A DNA stretch of 64,000 nt from Peromyscus leucopus (Eukaryota; Chordata; Mammalia; Rodentia; Cricetidae): positions 4,789,078 to 4,853,077 of the forward strand of contig NC_051082.1 of the NCBI RefSeq assembly GCF_004664715.2, written 5' to 3'. Shown here piece by piece: positions 49,429 to 61,079 of the stretch (position 1 is the stretch's first letter; each line of letters opens with the position of its first letter). The notes beneath the pieces were generated by a model. That model was not told the origin of the DNA. It saw only the letters and a list, made by a program, of their open reading frames with translations, and did no database searches. A program made the position numbers and the translations under genes.

Positions 49429-49653
49429 TCACTGGTGGAGGTGGGCCCGGTCGTCGGGACGCTTGATGTGGATCCTCCGAACTCGCTCTATCCGCTCCCG
49501 TTCCCGCTCCTCGTCCTCGTCCAGGTGATGGGAGCGTCCAGCCGCCCCACCTGTGGCCTCCAGGAGTGCATTGTCAGGTCCTCGGCCGTCCTGGGCCTCA
49601 TACAGCAGAATGTTCAGGGTCTCCTCATAGATGCGGGCTTCGGGGAACTCAAC
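49429..49653 (-). CDS. Kctd10: Kctd10 last coding exon
   Basis: 75 codons including TGA (49429-49431): [20 protein letters not shown], then [20 protein letters not shown], an acidic/basic [18 protein letters not shown] segment and [11 protein letters not shown]. Acceptor gggcacag. The VEFPE start completes the QTKVEFPE PCNA-type motif. Confidence 0.95.
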   Translation of the reverse strand, partial: VEFPEARIYEETLNILLYEAQDGRGPDNALLEATGGAAGRSHHLDEDEERERERIERVRRIHIKRPDDRAHLHQ

Positions 49654-52600
49654 CTGTGCCCCCCAAACACAGTGGGTCCGTTAGCAGGGCCATCGGGCTA
49701 ACCAGGCTCCTAGGCTGACAATGAAGACAGTCACAGGAGAGCCAACATGTCAGCCTTGGGGGGGACAACCCCTTTGTCTGCCATGGTCTCACTCTGGCGC
49801 CTCGGCAGACTCATGGCCGCACCCAGGGCCTGTGGCTGCTCGGGTGACGCCCTCCTCTCTGGTGGAGAGCTGTGGTGAGCAGGGTGGGCAGATGAACACC
49901 CGCTGCTGTCTCTCACCTCGTGCCGGTGGCCTCAGACACGGGCCTAGGCAGGAAGACGGCGGCAGCCGGGAGACGCGAAGCCCCAGCTTTAGCGCAGCTG
50001 AGACAAGGGAGCCCAGGACAAGGAAGGTCCTCGGGGCTGTGAAGGAGGGAGCCTCGGAAACTACGGCACCTGAACAGCCCCCAGCGGCAGGGCCTGCCCT
50101 CCTCACACAGAGCAGCACTGGGTCGTGCCCACCCCGACAGACGGTGCCACCCCGACAGACTGCACCACAACTCCAGTCACAGGGCTGGCTGGAACGTGTG
50201 CCTGAATCCCGCAGTGGCCGCTGCCAGCAAAGCCACAACAGTGTGTACTGGAGCCAGTGAGAGGGCTCCGCGGGTGAAGGTGCCAAGCCTAACAACCTGA
50301 GTTCAATTCCCAGGACCCACATGGGATAGGAGAGAACCAACTCCCACAGACTGTTCTCTGACCTTCTTCCCCATGCCAAGGGAGAGGAGACAGAGAATAT
50401 TAAAAACAGAAACAACAACAACAACAAAACCACAGTTCCCTAGGAACTGGACAAGACCTACTGCCCTACACCTGATACACTAACAGGGCGTGGTCTAAAT
50501 TACTCAGGATCGTGAGGCGGCAAGACCATCTCAGTCCCGGGAAAGCTCACTCGGCAGACGCCAGCGGGGCGGAGAGGACACAAGATGCTGGGCTTCCCGG
50601 AGGCCCGAAAGCAGCTGTCACACGAACAGCAGGAGAAGTGAGGAGGAGAGCAGGAATGCACGCTGCAGGAATGCATGCTGTAGGAATACCCGCTGCAGGA
50701 GTAACGCATGCTGCAGGAATGCCTGCTGCAGGAGTGATGCATGCTGCAGGAGTAATGCCTGCTGCAGGAGTGATGCGTGGTACAGGAGTGATGCATGCTG
50801 CAGGAATGCCCGCTGCAGGAGTGATGCGTGGTGCAGGAGTGGTGCATGCTGTAGGAATGCACGCTGCAGGAGTAATGCACGCTGCAGGAATGCCTGCTGC
50901 AGGAGTGATGCATGCTGCAGGAGTGATGCCTGCTGCAGGAATGCCCGCTGCAGGAGTGATGCGTGGTGCAGGAATGCACACTGCAGGAGTGATGTCTGCT
51001 GCAGGGCTGCAGACACAGCAGCCCACAGACAGGCTCGGTGACAGTGCTGACCCAGGAGTTCACAGAGACCACACAGCTTGACGGTGAACACAAGGAAGGG
51101 GCGGGCGGAGCTCTGCTGGATTACCATTGCCTCATCGAGGGTTAGGAACCCTATTACAGGCAGGCTGCACAGGCCCAAGTGTGGGGAGAGCCCTAGGAAT
51201 GCACCCGGAATGCCGTCAAGTCTCTACCATGCAAACCCCCCCCCCCAAAGAACAGGCAGCTTAGACAGTGACACAGGTGTGGGCCCCACAGAGCTCAATG
51301 TTTGGGGGGGAGGAGGAGGCACTGATGTCATCCAGGACCAGCGTGCTGCCACCAATTACCTGGAAAACCAAGGCCTTGGGCACCAGAGGGGCGAGGTCAT
51401 CACTAAAGGAGCCAGGAGAAGAGAAGGACCCTGACCCCAGAGCCAGACCCTGCAATCAACAAGCCTCACAAAAAAGCTCCGGTTTCCCCCTGGAGACTTC
51501 TGCTCGTCTAAGACCACCTGGGCTCCAAGCATGTGCTTGCTGAATCCCTCTGCTCCCCAGGAAGCTCTAAATGAGCACTGGGAACGGTTAAGAACTTATG
51601 GAGAGCATGACGCAGTCTGCACACCGAGCAGGCGGCTCCGGCCCCTGGCCATGTTTGAAACAGAGGGCCTCAGCACTCTCCCCTTGGCTACCTCAGAAGC
51701 AGTCTCTACCTGTCAGGAGAGTCTGAGCACTTAGCTCAGGCTCCCCGTGCAGGGAAGGAGGGGAGCGCACAGGGAACCACCATCACAAGCTGATGGCCAT
51801 GACGCCGGGTGATGTGCAGCACACGGCCCTCGACTTGTCGGATCCCGTGACTTCAATTTCCCATCATCAATTAAAGGGTCTTGCGTCTCTCGGTGGTCTG
51901 CTTTGTATCACCAGTGTTCCGCCAGCTCTGGGACCCCACAGAACTACAACTCCCAGAGCTGCAGGGGTGACAGTAACCCGATCCGGGGACTGAACACAGG
52001 CGACCAGAACCGCGGCAATCTGCTCTTGGCAGATTTAACGTCACAGGTAATCAGGTTTCTCTCGGAGTGAGGAAGAGATGACAGGATGCACAGCAAACAG
52101 GAGGGGAGAGTGGGGAGGAGGGAGAGTGGAGAGGAGAGAGAGTGGGGAGGAGGGAGAGGGGAGGAGGTGAGTGGGGAGGAGGGAGAGTGGGGAGGAGGGC
52201 GAGTGGGAGGAGGGAGAGGGGAGGAGGGGGAGTGGGAGGAGGGAGAGTGGGGAGGAGGGAGAGGGGAGGAGGAGGAGTGGGAGGAGGGAGAGTGGGGAGG
52301 AGGGGGAGTGGGAGGAGGGTGAGTGGGGAGGAGGGAGAGTGGGGAGGAGGGAGAGTGGGGAGGAGGGTGAGTGGGGAGGAGGGTGAGTGGGGAGGAGGGA
52401 GAGTGCGGAGGAGGGAGAGTGGGGAGGAGGGTGAGTGCGGAGGAGGGAGAGTGCGGAGGAGGGAGAGTGCGGAGGAGGGAGAGTGGGGAGGAGGGTGAGT
52501 GGGGAGGAGGGAGAGTGGGGAGGAGGGTGAGTGAGACCACCCTCTCCCTGGGTGGGTGAGCAGCACTCTGCTGTACGATCTAGCTTTGTAGGACAGCTCC

Positions 52601-55600
52601 GCTCCGCTAGAGCGACAGACACTATTGGCTTGAGAGAAGGATGCAAAGTAAATCCAATACCCAGCTCAGTGAGGAAGTCAGGTGGCTTGGAAAGGTGACA
52701 AGTGGGAGGCTGAAGGCATGGCGCAGGGGTTAAGAGCACGGGCTGCTCTTCCAGAGGACCTGAGTGGTTGTCAGGATCCACGTAAGGTGGCTCACAACCG
52801 TCTGTAACTATAGCTCCGGGGAGTCCGATGCACCTGCACTCACATGCAGATGATCATCTCAAAAGGAATGACATGTGGGGCCCATGAGAGTGGAAGACAG
52901 GTCTAGGTAAGCAGACAAGAGAAGGACGGGGATGAACCGCCAGGGGCAGTCAAGGGCCAGCTTGGGAAGGCAGCAGGGCCACCTCAGCCTTGACGGCCCG
53001 TGCTGGTGGAAAGCACCACTGCACAGAGGAGGCTGACCATGCACGGGCCATCAGAAGGGCTAGCAATGACTGATAGACAGAGAAGGCACTGGCACCCGGG
53101 CGCACCCAGGCACAGGAACAAACCTGATTCCACCTGGACTGCCCGAGCTAGCGGGGAGCACGGCCATCTCTGTGCGTGTCAGTAGAGAACCACACACAGA
53201 CCTGGCCCAGCCCAGTGGGGCAGGCGGGGAGGGCATGCGCGCGCACTCAGGGCCACCCACCCAGCTCTTACCTTGGTCTGCTTCTTCTCCGTGGCGTAGA
53301 CGATGGAGGTGCAACAGACTTCCGCGATTTTCCGGCCCTGGCCGTAAAATGACCAGCAGCAGATTTCATCCCCGATGACGTCCTTTATGAACAGGACCCT
53401 CCCGTTAAAGCGCAGGGAAAGTTTATCGAAGAGCTCGATGTTCTTCAACATGTTGTCGTCAGAATTGCTGCGGAGAGTGTTGAGGAGGTGAGCCCGGGCT
53501 GCAGCCACCACACATGCCCACCAATGCTTCTCCACGCAGGAGAGGCCTCCCTGCTTCCTCCTCTCTCCTCCAGTTCTACTTGGCGAACCTTCGAGAACGG
53601 CCTGTAGTATCTACTGCCCGAGGAAGGAGAAGGGAGCCCAAAGACACCAGCTCACTGTCCAAGTCCAGAAACGTCTACATGGCAGAGCTGGACGGGTCTC
53701 AAAAGACAGCTGCGGCCTGAAGCCTGTGCTCCCCTCACCCCTGGCTGCATGCCTGCCCTACACAGGCCTAAGCAGATTACTGAAGGCAGGACCACTGGGC
53801 ACAAGCTACTGAGCCCGCCCTGCCCCTTTCTCAGCCAAGCCCCATGAGGTACATAACAGCAAAGCCCAAGGAAGACTTCTGTTTCTGTTTTTTTGAGACA
53901 GGGTAGCCTTGGCTGTCCTGGAACTCATTTTGTAGACCAAGCTGGCCTCGGGCTCATGGAGATCCTCTGCCTCCTGAGTGGGGGATTAAAGGCGTGCACC
54001 ACATCGCCCAGCTCCAAGAAGACTTTCCATTCTAGGTCAGTCTGTGGGTCTCGTGAGCCCATTAAATCCCTCCATCTCTCAAGCCGCTCATTTGCAGAGC
54101 ATGTTCCTGAGAGGCAAAGGCACTTTAGAAACCCCATCTCGTTGGTGGCATTGTTAAAACAGTGTGGTCTCCATAACTGCACCAGTCACAGATGACTGCA
54201 GCCCACTCCTAGTGTTCAAGAGAAAGGAACACCAAGTCCACAAAACCCCTCAACTTGAACTCCCAGCAACATTATTCAAGAGTGAGGAAGTGCCAACACC
54301 CCGAACGCCCATGCTGACGAGCGAATAAAACTCGGCAGTCCACACAAGAAAACGACAGCGTTTTGCCCCAAGGGGAATGGCTACTGATGGTGCTATGGCG
54401 TTTTAGCCCCAAAAACACTGTCAAGTGACGGGATTGGTCACCACATGTTCTATCACATGACATGTTGGAAACAGGCGAATGTACAGACACAGAAACGTGT
54501 GTTAAGAGCCACTGGAGGCCAGGAAAGATGAGGGACGCCGACTGCCTGTGGGGTGGAAAAGCGCCCTCATTCTGGAAAGTCCTGGTGGCTGCACACCGTG
54601 GCAACAGCACTCAAGTGCACCAAAGGGGGACTGTCCAGCGAGGGAATCCCACCTCGGAGCTCCCTCTGCCCGCCCTCCGGTCTACCCAGCTACGGGGCGG
54701 AGGGCCCTCCCTCCGGTGAGACGGACACAGGCGGCCGGCCCGACGGCTGGCTGCTGGCGCTCACCTGGTGTAGGAGTACTTGTTGTTACTTCTGTTGTAG
54801 AGCAGCTTCACGGCCGGCTGCGGGGGGAAGGAGAGGCGTTACCGCCGGCGGTGGCGTGCGGTCAGTGGGCACTGGCTCCGCAGGGCTGCGGGCAGGGGCT
54901 GCGGGCAGGGGCTGCGGGCAGGGGCTGCGGGCAGGGGCTGGCGGAGCTTACAGGAGGAGGAGGAGGAGGGCGCGGCCTGCTCCAGGGGCAGGGACAACAC
55001 GGGATGTGGGGATGTGGGGCTTCCTACTCGGAACCCGGCCTTTATCTCAGAACACAGGCCCTGCTGCCCCCACTCCAAACACCCCCCCCTCCAATCCTGG
55101 TGGTGAGGGTCAGCCCTCTAGAAGCCTCTACACACCTTGTTTGAAGTCGCTATAAGCCTCTGCTCTTCCTTGGAGGAGGTGATGACAGGAACCTTGCAGA
55201 AGGGCTCGTAAGTATCTTTGTTCTGCTGGAACAAAAGACGCTTTCAGCCCAGGGGTCTGTCTAGCACACAGCTGTTTAAGCTGGCCAGCCAGGAAGCCAG
55301 GCCCTGATGAGGAGACATAGGACAGTCATGGGGGAGAGAAGCCGACACTTGACACCTGTCATTGGGAAGGGGAAAGACCAGGGCAGGAGTCTGCTCTGTT
55401 CAGGACTGTGGCACGACCGACTGCCCAGTAACAGTGGATGGCACAGCTCTCTCTGCCCAGGAAACCCTCAGCAGGGCAGGTGAGGACAGCCAAAGCCCCT
55501 ACAACCCACTGGAGTGACGAGCAGAACGGAGATGTGAAGTCAGAAGACACCGGGGTCAAAGGCTGAGCTGGCAAGCAGACGCCGGCTGAGAGATGAGGGG

Positions 55601-57508
55601 AGAGCCAGAGGCAAAGCCCATGTGAGGGAGGCAAGAAGCCGGACAGTCCTCAGGACGACCGCAGGCTAGGGGCAGGGGGAGGGCAGAGCCATCTCGGTCA
55701 CAGGAGAAAGGTCGCATTCCTGCAGTGGTGGCAGAGCAGAGGATGGAGACATGTCGCTGCTCTGACAACGTGCAGGTCCCCCAAGCCTGTCAGCCCCAGA
55801 CTTTGACAGGCAGCCATGCTTACACCCCACAGACAGAAAAAGTACAGGGCTTCTGTAGTTTTTAATCAGAGTTGCTATGTAGACCAGGCTGGCCTCAAAC
55901 CTGTGATCCTCCTGCCTCTGCCTTCTGAGTGCCCAAATTTCAGGCCCCGGCACACCTGGCAGTAGAGGGCTCCTTACAGGGGGCTCCCCTCCAGTGAAGA
56001 TGTCAGTCTATTATCCAACCCTGAAGGCCTGGAAGACCAGGACTCCCGGCCCCACACAGTAGCTTCTCCTTGGGCCTCCACAGAAGCCAAGGGTCATCCA
56101 ATTATGCATGGGGAGCTTCTCAACCATGACATCGGAACCAACAGCGTGAAAATGCAAGGAGAGAGGCACAGAGGGAGCGGACAGTCAAGGACAGACGTGG
56201 CACCTTCTCAGCGAGGGTGGCACGCCATGAGGGCAGTGTTCAGACACAGAAGGGAAAGGACAGGAGGCAAGTCCTGGGGGCTGAACCCCAGATCTAGACG
56301 GAGGAGCCAGAGGACACGTCCCGACACAAAGGCGACACAGAGGATCTTGGGGACATCTGGACAGCCCAGCATGAGACTCATCCTCCTATCTGTGGACTTG
56401 GGGATCAAGCAAACAAAATGCCCAGGGCACAGCGAGATTGACAAGGGCAGGGTGAACTCAGGCCATTGTCTAACGCAAAGCTGCGACTAAACACTTCTGG
56501 CAGAAGGTTGGTGGAGGGGAGGGAGCATGAGAGGGGAAGTCTAATTTTCTCTAAGTCCAGGAGGTCATGGCTAAAGCTGAGAACAGACGGCGGCAGAGAG
56601 CCAGCCTGGGGAAGGGGGTACGGGGGCGGGGAAGGCTATGGGGCACGAGCCATCAATCACGCAGTGCTGCTCTACCTCCTAAACGATGCGCCTGCATAAC
56701 ATCAATAAATGTAAGAATGACTCCAGGGAAATCTGTAACATTACAAAGGCTCACAGGCAAGAGAGGTGTGTGGCAAGGCCAATACCTCGAACTCGGGACT
56801 ATGAAGACCGTTCCAGGGAGGGCCAGACACAGCTCCGAGGCTCAGGGAAGGTGCAGTCGCAACCCCATCACAGCACAAAGGAACCTTCTGAGGCTCCACA
56901 GTAAAAGCTCCCGACTACACGTGCTGTGGGCTTGGCTCTCCCTGGCCCTGCTTCAGGACACAGAAGAGGGAGGGAGCGTGTCTGGACATTTCTCTGGACT
57001 TCCAACCGTGGCAGATGTAGGAAGTCAGACTCCCGGGGGAGCCAGAGGGGCCGCGGTCTACGTGAGAGGATGCACAGGCACTGAGATGGAGATCTGAGCA
57101 GCCAGGCGGCTCCGCAGTGCAGAGCAGAGACTGTCCAGCACCCCTGAGACAAGAGCACCCCAGGTGGGATGGTACAACCACCCCATCCTAGGGACAGGGG
57201 GCGGCTCCCTGAGGGCTGAGCGCAAACCTGCTGCAGCAGGTCCCAGGCTCACTCCGTGAGGCAGGGCCCATTGGCAGGGGGAAGGAAGGTGGCAGACAGA
57301 TCTGGTCCCCTCATGCGGGACGGACAGAGGGTGCCTACTTGTAGGGCTGCCTGGCACTCTTCCAGCAGGCCCTGCACCAGGTAGTACTTGGCCTCCGCCA
57401 ACAGCTCCTCGATCTCCCGGCGGCTCTCAGGCAGGGGCACAGCCCCGTCTCGAAGGTAGTTGAGTATTGTCCCGAAGTGCTTCCCACAGCGGTCAATGAG
57501 GATCCAGC
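49429..57508 (-). CDS. Kctd10: Kctd10, 3' five coding exons (5' part off window)
   Basis: Five exons on the - strand give 242 C-terminal residues of a KCTD protein of the KCTD10/KCTD13/TNFAIP1 group, substrate adaptors for CUL3 ubiquitin ligases that also bind PCNA. Seen: the end of the BTB/POZ domain ([20 protein letters not shown], then [20 protein letters not shown]), the C-terminal domain ([33 protein letters not shown]), the PCNA-binding-like QTKVEFPE across the last junction, and an acidic then basic end finishing [14 protein letters not shown]. Against its paralogues, the ending and [12 protein letters not shown] favour Kctd10, and Myo1h next door supports it. All junctions are GT-AG and in phase. 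The N-terminal exon(s) with the first half of the BTB domain were not found up to 64000. Confidence 0.95.
50250..50425 (+). repeat. B2/B3 SINE
   Basis: 'gcctaacaacctgagttcaa', 'ttcccaggacccacatggga' and an (AAC)n tail. Confidence 0.75.
50650..51010. repeat. 15/18-bp minisatellite
   Basis: Mixed units gctgcaggaatgcct (15) and gctgcaggagtgatgcat (18), about 22 in all, each with a ctgcag palindrome. Both lengths are multiples of three, so frames stay open on both strands for 150-200 codons without being genes. Confidence 0.95.
52097..52530. repeat. 16-bp GA-rich minisatellite, about 27 copies
   Basis: Unit gagtggggaggaggga with variants (gagtgcgg, ggtgagtg). The + strand is almost pure purine with G runs every few bases, so G-quadruplex or triplex formation is plausible. 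The Kctd10 transcript sees the pyrimidine strand. Confidence 0.97.
52708..52865 (+). repeat. B2 SINE
   Basis: 'ggttaagagcacgggctgct', 'cttccagaggacctgagtgg' and 'ggtggctcacaaccgtctgt'. Confidence 0.85.
53272..53467 (-). CDS. Kctd10: Kctd10 exon, C-terminal domain core
   Basis: [66 protein letters not shown]. Very highly conserved in the family. Acceptor ctccgcag, donor gtaaga. Confidence 0.96.
53468..54764. other. Kctd10 intron with one B1
   Basis: A reverse B1 SINE lies at 53885-54015 ('tttttttgagacagggtagc', 'ggggattaaaggcgtgcacc'). Otherwise single-copy-like. Confidence 0.65.
54765..54817 (-). CDS. Kctd10: Kctd10 short exon
   Basis: 53 nt encoding [17 protein letters not shown] plus two bases of Ser. 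Acceptor ttccccccgcag, donor gtgagc. An array of acceptor look-alikes lies 67-123 nt upstream in the intron. Confidence 0.94.
54884..54940. repeat. 13-bp G-rich tandem, about 4 copies
   Basis: Unit ctgcgggcagggg on + at 54886, 54899, 54912 and 54925. On the Kctd10 strand each unit reads cccctgcccgcag, which looks like a 3' splice site. A (GGA)n run follows at about 54951-54968. Confidence 0.9.
55136..55222 (-). CDS. Kctd10: Kctd10 exon after the BTB domain
   Basis: 29 codons, [20 protein letters not shown] then QRLIATSNK, phase 0 at both ends. The acceptor is a tandem cagcag, so the exon may start at 55225 with one more Gln. Donor AAG|gtgtgt. Confidence 0.94.
55223..57338. other. Kctd10 intron
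   Basis: A reverse B1-like SINE lies at about 55855-55965 ('gtagaccaggctggcctcaa'). I recognise nothing else and see no other exon. Confidence 0.55.
57339..57508 (-). CDS. Kctd10: Kctd10 exon, second half of BTB/POZ
   Basis: Two bases finishing a Gly codon, then 56 codons [20 protein letters not shown] and on to [14 protein letters not shown]. Reverse-strand acceptor cactgcag, donor CAA|gtaggc. This is the CUL3-facing part of the BTB fold. Confidence 0.95.
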
Positions 57509-58124
57509 CTGCAGTGGGGTGACAGGGTAACTCGTCACATGACACTTCTCAGGGAGGTGAGCACCATGGCTGGGCGCAATTCCCCGACTCCTGTGGTCGT
57601 CAGTCCCACGAGACCCCAGAGCAGCTCACGTCTGAACATGTGCAGAAGGACCTGGCAAACACCCGAGAGACCAAAGCCCGACTCCAGCAGCAACAGCAGA
57701 GCCGATCGGCCAGACATCCCCGACTGTGACCTCTGGTCACACGTCAGACACGGCTAGAGCTACCCATGACGTCACACAGCACGCACTCCTGGGCTAGTGA
57801 CGGCAGCAGAACCTGTCACTGGACACGGAGGAGCGTCCCACCTGCTGGCCAGCACCGGGCACGGGGGGAAGAACCAAGACTGACCCTGCTAACCAGAGTC
57901 CTCTCCAACTGTCCCCGGCTCACGACGCTTCTACCCGCCCACTGGTTTAAAGTCCCTTTCCTGACATGGGACGTCTCTGGAAGGTGTTCCGAGGAGGTCA
58001 GGCCCGGAGCCTGGGGACAAAGGAGCAACCAAGAGGTAGAAAGGGGCGAAGACCTGTCATCTCTCACGAGAGCAGTCAGGGTGGGGGTGGGGGTGGGGTG
58101 GGGTGGTGCTGGGGTGGGAGGAGT

Positions 58125-58350
58125 GGGCGGGTGAGATGGCTCAGCAGCTAAGAGCACTGATTACTCATCTAGAGGACCCGGGTTCAAGTCTCAGCACCCA
58201 CATGGCGGTTCACAACCATCTGTCACTCCTGTCTCAGGGCATCAACATCCTCTTCTGACCTCTGCAGGGACTGGGCACTCATGTGGTACACAGACATACA
58301 TGCAGGCAACATATCCCTACACATAAAACAAAGATAAACAGACCTTAAAT
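58125..58350 (+). repeat. B2 SINE
   Basis: 'gtgagatggctcagcagcta', 'gttcaagtctcagcacccac', 'atggcggttcacaaccatct'. Complete, with an A-rich end. Confidence 0.88.
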
Positions 58351-59394
58351 CAATTTTTCAAAAGCAGTCAGATGGGTAAGGAAGCCCACACAGTGACTGC
58401 AGGCAAGGGGACTTGGCATCCCTCCTGACCAGTGCAGAGCATGGTGTGGAGGGTATGGTAGGCAGGAGCCGGCACCTCTACTCTTGACGCCACCGTGTCC
58501 TGCCCTGGATCCCCAGGCCCCTAAGCCAGGGAAGGGGACGAGAAAAGTACCCTTTCACATGCTACACACCTGGCCACCTCATTACACCCCAACTCCCATA
58601 CCCAGCCTCTGCCAGTGGCCTCTTGTGGTTCTGGTGCTTTCTGAGCTCTTCTGTACCCCGACAAGGCCATCCCCATGTCCCTCTCCTGGGCCTCCGCAGA
58701 CTGCTGGTCTGTTTCTGCACCTGCTGCTAAGGGCAGCCTCCCTCCAGAGCCTCAGCGGGAAACTGCCACATGGAGCAGGGGAAAGAATGCCCAGGCTGTG
58801 AGCAGGGCACGTGCTGCTAAGCAGGCTGGAAAGGCAAGTCCTCCGGCACTGACCTCCAGGTGCCACACATCCCTCCTTCTGGGTCCGGGAAAACAAGACA
58901 GGTACTTTCTAGTATATACAATGCACAGCAAGCAGCCTGTGTGCAGCCGTGTGGTCCAGGCCAGGGCCGGACAGGGAGCACACCCTTTCCCAAGTGTGGC
59001 CTCAACCTATTCAGTCAAAAATGGCCAAGAAGGAAAGTGGGTCCAGGGCTTCTTGAGCTCTAGCATTCCAAGAAAAGTTAGAAATTCGGATTCTTTTGTC
59101 AATCTCCTCTTTTTTAAAGGATGGTAAATTAAACAGTTCTCAACCCATCAAAAGGCAAATAAAACATGTATATATATGTAAGTTGAATTCAGCCTACATG
59201 CATCCAGCCCACAGCCCCCAAGTTCCTCAGACCAAATGAGGACATAGTATGGAATGCCAGTATTACCTCAACTGCTCTTCTCAGGGAGGCTTATTCTCTG
59301 CATTTCCGCAGATACAGAGTCCCCAAGATGCTTGGTAGCATTCCAAAGTGGGGGTGGGGGTCAGGATTCAGTCACTAAGAATAAGGACCCTCGC

Positions 59395-59550
59395 CATGCG
59401 GCGGTGGCACACCACTTTAATCCCAGCACTCGGGAGCCAGGCGGATCTCTGTGAGTTCGAGGCCAGCCTGGGCCACAGAGTGAGTTCCAGGAAAGGCTCC
59501 AAAGTGACACAGAGAAACCCTGTCTCGGAAAACCAAACACAACACAACAA
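59395..59550 (+). repeat. B1 SINE
   Basis: 'tgcggcggtggcacaccact' to 'accctgtctcggaaaaccaa', with the cricetid-type 'caggaaaggctccaaagtg' block. Confidence 0.9.
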
Positions 59551-61079
59551 ATCTGAAGAAAAAGAACAAGGACCCCAAAGCTTCAAGAGAAACAGCAGTT
59601 GGTGACACACTGGGCTGACAGGAACGAGCCTGCCTGTGCCCTGCCGTCTATGCAGGACCAGCTCAAGAGGCCCCCATTCCATCACCTCAGTGACAGCCCA
59701 GAGTTTCCATAAACCACCAGGCGGGCCGCGACACTGGGCTCCAGCTCAAGAACGTCAGGAAGTGCTTGTGGGGAAGACATACTTTGAACAAATAAGGGCA
59801 AAGGAGCCAGGCACACTCTCCATGAGGTTTCAATTAGCATTTCGACTTGAAATCTTTTGGTTGCGCTCAAGGCAGGCATCTACCCCTCACAGTCTGCTCG
59901 AGCGTCTGCACAGAGAACAATAAACAGCCACCAAGCAGCTCCTTGCTCCTTGGAGCACACAGCATTCAGGACGGCTTCCAGGGTCAGCACGACAGCAGGA
60001 CGGGCCATACAGCCCAGAGGCTCGGATGCGCTCCAGGATGCCTCGGTGTCTACACAGTGGTGACTGCCAGGGCTCTGTCACCTGCCTGCTCACACCTCAG
60101 TATTCCCCTCAGCTCTCGGTCCAGCAGTCAGTCTCTTCAGACGAATGCACAGTGCTGGCATGCAGGTATGACCAGAGGACAGACAGAAAGCACACAGCAC
60201 AACACCAGCCTGTCAGCGACAGGTCTGTGACAATGAACCCATCCCACCGATGGTGCTCAGGACAGCAAGACTGTCGGGAAGCAGCGTGTTCCAGAACTCA
60301 GGAGGGAGTCAGTGTGGCTTTCAGGGACCAAGGCAGAAGGCGGGTGGGGTGGGGGTGGGGGTCAGGGGTGCTGCTGAGGCATGGGACCACTGGGCTCCCC
60401 TCATGCACACACTGGTGGTTCCTCTCTGGGGAAGCCTGAGCTCTCCTAACCCTTCCCTTCCTCCTCTAGGAAGCCTTTCCTCACCACACTCAGGTATTTC
60501 CAACTCTAAGCCTGCCCGGTCTCCACAGTCACTCTGATACCTGTTACAAAATCCAATTCCCGAACCGAGTCTCAGGGCTCGACTTCCAGCCCTGGTTCCA
60601 CTGATCAAGATTCGGGAGACGGAGCCTGGCCAGGGCGCTGCAGGCGCTGAGCAGCATTCCCGGCACCCAGGATGTGACAACCAAAGACATCTCTGGACAC
60701 TGCTAATGTCCCTTAGGTCACAAGCAACAACAGTCCTTATCTGAGAATCACTGAGCCAGATCAGGACCCGTGGATGGGCCCGAAGGGCAGACAGAGTCCT
60801 GCCTAGAAAGTGCGGTTCCCAGGCTCTAGTCCCAGTACCGGGAGGGAGGGGGGAAGGAGGAGTGACAGGGGGGACCGGGAAGAGGAAAAGGAGAGAACGG
60901 ACACAGAGACCTGACCATAAGAGCAATGCGGAAATGTAGAGGCTCTCCAGAAAACCGAGTTAAGTCAGACCGGGAGGCGATGTCTCCAAACAGAATCACA
61001 AGGAGATGGGACTCAGAACACGTACTTTACAGAGCGGCAGGTTCAAAAAGGAGAGAGAAAAGAAACTGTGAATTAGATG

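Larger units (their letters stand above)
49654..53271. other. Kctd10 last intron
   Basis: Holds a B2 SINE (50250-50425), a 15/18-bp minisatellite (50650-51010), a 16-bp GA-rich minisatellite (52097-52530) and a second B2 (52708-52865). The rest looks single-copy. Confidence 0.6.

Noticed and set aside
50500..51178. 160-200-codon frames on both strands rich in His/Ser/Cys or Ala/Gly/Met
   Set aside because: The repeat units are 15 and 18 bp, so any stop-free unit stays open on both strands. The stretch lies inside a Kctd10 intron.
51944..52781. Ser/Pro/Leu-rich frames of up to 246 codons on - and Gly/Glu/Arg-rich frames on +
   Set aside because: They come from the 16-bp GA-rich minisatellite plus a B2 SINE.
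60321..60926. 201-codon frame on - in the Kctd10 upstream intron
   Set aside because: Composition is non-coding-like, there are no splice-linked neighbours, and it matches no KCTD sequence.
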